Source: Pseudomonadota bacterium
GTDB lineage: Bacteria > Pseudomonadota > Alphaproteobacteria > Rhizobiales > Tepidamorphaceae
Length of the DNA: 5,727 nucleotides
Direction: 5' to 3'
NCBI GenBank assembly: GCA_023435545.1
Contig: JAEYRQ010000271.1
Location: 1-5,727, forward strand
Shown here: in pieces, positions 4,715-5,727 of the stretch
Layout of the letters: each line of letters begins with the position of its first letter
Numbering within the stretch: the first letter of the stretch is position 1
Position numbers and translations under genes: made by a program
The notes under the pieces: model-generated
Databases searched by the model: none
Seen by the model: only the letters and a program-made list of their open reading frames with translations
Told to the model about the DNA's origin: nothing

Positions 4715-5599
4715 CTAGAGCCGCGCAGCCGAAAAGGTGTCGCAGGCAGAGATCGACCCTGCCTCATAACCGGTGCGAAACCACCGCATGCGCTGGGCCG
4801 ACGTCCCGTGGTTGAAGGATTCCGGGACGACATAACCCTGCGTCCGCTTCTGGATTGCGTCGTCGCCGATCTGGGCGGCGGCGTTGAGGGCTTCCTCGAT
4901 GTCGCCCTCGTCGAGCAAGCCCTTCTGGGCGGTATCGTGCGCCCAGACACCGGCGAGGCAGTCTGCCTGCAGTTCCACCCTGACCGACAGTTCGTTGGCC
5001 TCGGCCTGCGAGACGCGCTGCCGGATGCGGTTGAACTCGGGCAGGATGCCGGTGAGGTTCTGCACGTGGTGGCCCACCTCGTGCGCAATGACATAGGCCT
5101 GCGCAAAGTCGCCGGGCGCCTTGAAGCGGCGCTTCAGCTCCTCGTAGAAGGCAAGGTCGATATAGATTCGGCTGTCGCCGGGGCAGTAGAACGGACCCGA
5201 GGCCGACTGGGCGAACCCGCAGGGAGAGCGCACTCCGCCGGCGAACAGCACCAGACGGGGCTCAGCGTAGGCTTCGCCGAACTCCTCCTGGAACACCTTT
5301 CCCCAGGTGTCCTCGGTATCGCCCAGCACGACCCGGACGAACTGCGCCATCTCGTCGCTGGCCGGGGGAAGCGGCGCCTCGCTCTGGGTCTGGCCGTCGC
5401 CCGTCTGTCCGCCGTCGAGGCCTTCCAGCAGCGTCATCGGGTTGACGCCGAACAGAAGCGAAACGACCACGATGACGATCAGGAATCCGATACCGCCGAA
5501 GCCGGCAGTGCCGGTGCCGCCGGTCGGGATTCGCAGACCCCCGCCGGCCCGGCGGCGATCCTCGACATTCGTGCTGCCTCTGCGTCCACGCCACCGCAT
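4715..5599 (-). CDS. Neutral zinc metallopeptidase, YpfJ family (294 aa)
   Basis: A membrane-anchored protein of the neutral zinc metallopeptidase family (E. coli YpfJ type). A basic N-terminus (MRWRGRRGSTNVEDRRRAGG) and a Gly-rich linker lead to one hydrophobic helix at about 36-51 (GIGFLIVIVVVSLLFG), then a Gly/Gln-rich spacer and the peptidase domain from about 82. The active site is HEVGHH at 173-178: H173 and H177 bind zinc and E174 is the general base. E209 in VELQADCLAG is the likely third ligand. Other family features are the paired cysteines in SPCGF (127) and FYCPGD (139), and the C-terminal block HGTSAQRMRWFRTGYE at 264-279. By charge the N-terminus should stay inside and the peptidase face the periplasm. 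AGAAGGA (5616-5610) precedes the ATG by ten bases and a promoter lies just upstream. The natural substrate is unknown. No truncation or missing catalytic residue is seen. Confidence 0.94.
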   Translation of the reverse strand: MRWRGRRGSTNVEDRRRAGGGLRIPTGGTGTAGFGGIGFLIVIVVVSLLFGVNPMTLLEGLDGGQTGDGQTQSEAPLPPASDEMAQFVRVVLGDTEDTWGKVFQEEFGEAYAEPRLVLFAGGVRSPCGFAQSASGPFYCPGDSRIYIDLAFYEELKRRFKAPGDFAQAYVIAHEVGHHVQNLTGILPEFNRIRQRVSQAEANELSVRVELQADCLAGVWAHDTAQKGLLDEGDIEEALNAAAQIGDDAIQKRTQGYVVPESFNHGTSAQRMRWFRTGYEAGSISACDTFSAARL

Positions 5600-5626
5600 C
5601 GCCGCTACGTCCTTCTGCTATGGGCA

Positions 5627-5655
5627 ATCGTAGGGTGACACGTGAGCACCTTCAA
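5627..5655 (-). promoter_or_regulatory. Promoter of the zinc metallopeptidase gene
   Basis: On the minus strand TTGAAG (5655-5650) and TACGAT (5632-5627) are exactly 17 bases apart, each matching the sigma70 consensus at four of six positions. Transcription would begin near 5620, just before the AGAAGGA ribosome binding site and about 20 bases before the ATG at 5599. Position, spacing and matches agree, making this one of the better promoter candidates here. Confidence 0.5.
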
Positions 5656-5689
5656 CGGGCCGCGTCGGCAAGGTGCCCGGGAATCGGAC

Positions 5690-5722
5690 GGGGGGGGGGG
5701 GGGGGGGGGCCCCCCCCCCCCC
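5690..5722. other. G20-C13 homopolymer block at the window edge, probable artefact
   Basis: Twenty G are followed directly by thirteen C, then GGAGC and the end of the window. This could fold as a perfect GC hairpin, but such a block at a sequence end most resembles a sequencing or assembly artefact (no-signal G calls joined to their reverse complement). The 34 bases before it (5656-5689) contain no recognisable gene. Coding calls should not be extended through it. Confidence 0.8.
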
Positions 5723-5727
5723 GGAGC

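Noticed and set aside
3477..4718. Long plus-strand open frame (413 codons) across the cupin and membrane-protein region
   Set aside because: It is antisense to two well-supported minus-strand genes, has a low-complexity Arg/Ser/Ala-rich product with no recognisable domain, and is explained by GC-rich codon bias.
4808..5638. Plus-strand 276-codon open frame opposite the metallopeptidase
   Set aside because: The minus-strand frame has HEVGHH and other family motifs, plus promoter and ribosome binding site; this one is its shadow.
5642..5727. Possible plus-strand GTG start (STFNGPRRQG...) running to the window end
   Set aside because: Only 16 ordinary codons precede the G/C homopolymer, there is no good ribosome binding site, and the rest is Gly/Pro from a likely artefact.

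Overview
The window looks like chromosomal DNA of a high-GC alphaproteobacterium, most likely of the Rhizobiales (Hyphomicrobiales) type. The evidence is the GC-rich third codon positions, an alphaproteobacterial-looking DnaG, and the order carA / GatB-YqeY-like gene / dnaG, with carA divergent and not followed by carB. These are recognition-based judgements; no database was searched. One end cuts through dnaG. The other end runs into a poly-G/poly-C block that is probably a sequencing or assembly artefact at a contig edge.

Layout: (1) 1-1236, minus strand: N-terminal 412 codons of dnaG, the replication primase, cut by the window edge. (2) 1237-1342: gap with a TATAAT box for dnaG, three GANTC (CcrM-type) sites, a 16-bp perfect palindrome and a terminator-like hairpin. 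(3) 1343-1795, minus: GatB/YqeY-family protein. (4) 1796-2038: divergent control region between the YqeY-like gene and carA. It holds a hairpin, repeated CGCAAC hexamers, a possible 38-codon Arg-rich leader ORF whose TGA overlaps the carA ATG, and a tandem 15-bp repeat. (5) 2039-3271, plus: carA, glutaminase subunit of carbamoyl-phosphate synthetase. (6) 3284-3916, minus, convergent with carA: unrecognised two-helix membrane protein. (7) 3917-4091: gap with three hairpins. (8) 4092-4616, minus: YjlB-like cupin. (9) 4715-5599, minus: membrane-anchored neutral zinc metallopeptidase of the YpfJ type, with a good sigma70-like promoter. (10) 5656-5727: contig-end sequence with G20C13.

The genes are mostly housekeeping (replication, carbamoyl phosphate for arginine and pyrimidines) plus three minus-strand genes of poorly known role. 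They do not form an obvious single pathway, and I see no phage, transposon, CRISPR, tRNA or rRNA. The most interesting material is regulatory or structural: the carA leader arrangement, the GANTC cluster at the dnaG promoter, and a DnaG zinc-ribbon that has lost three of its four canonical zinc ligands.
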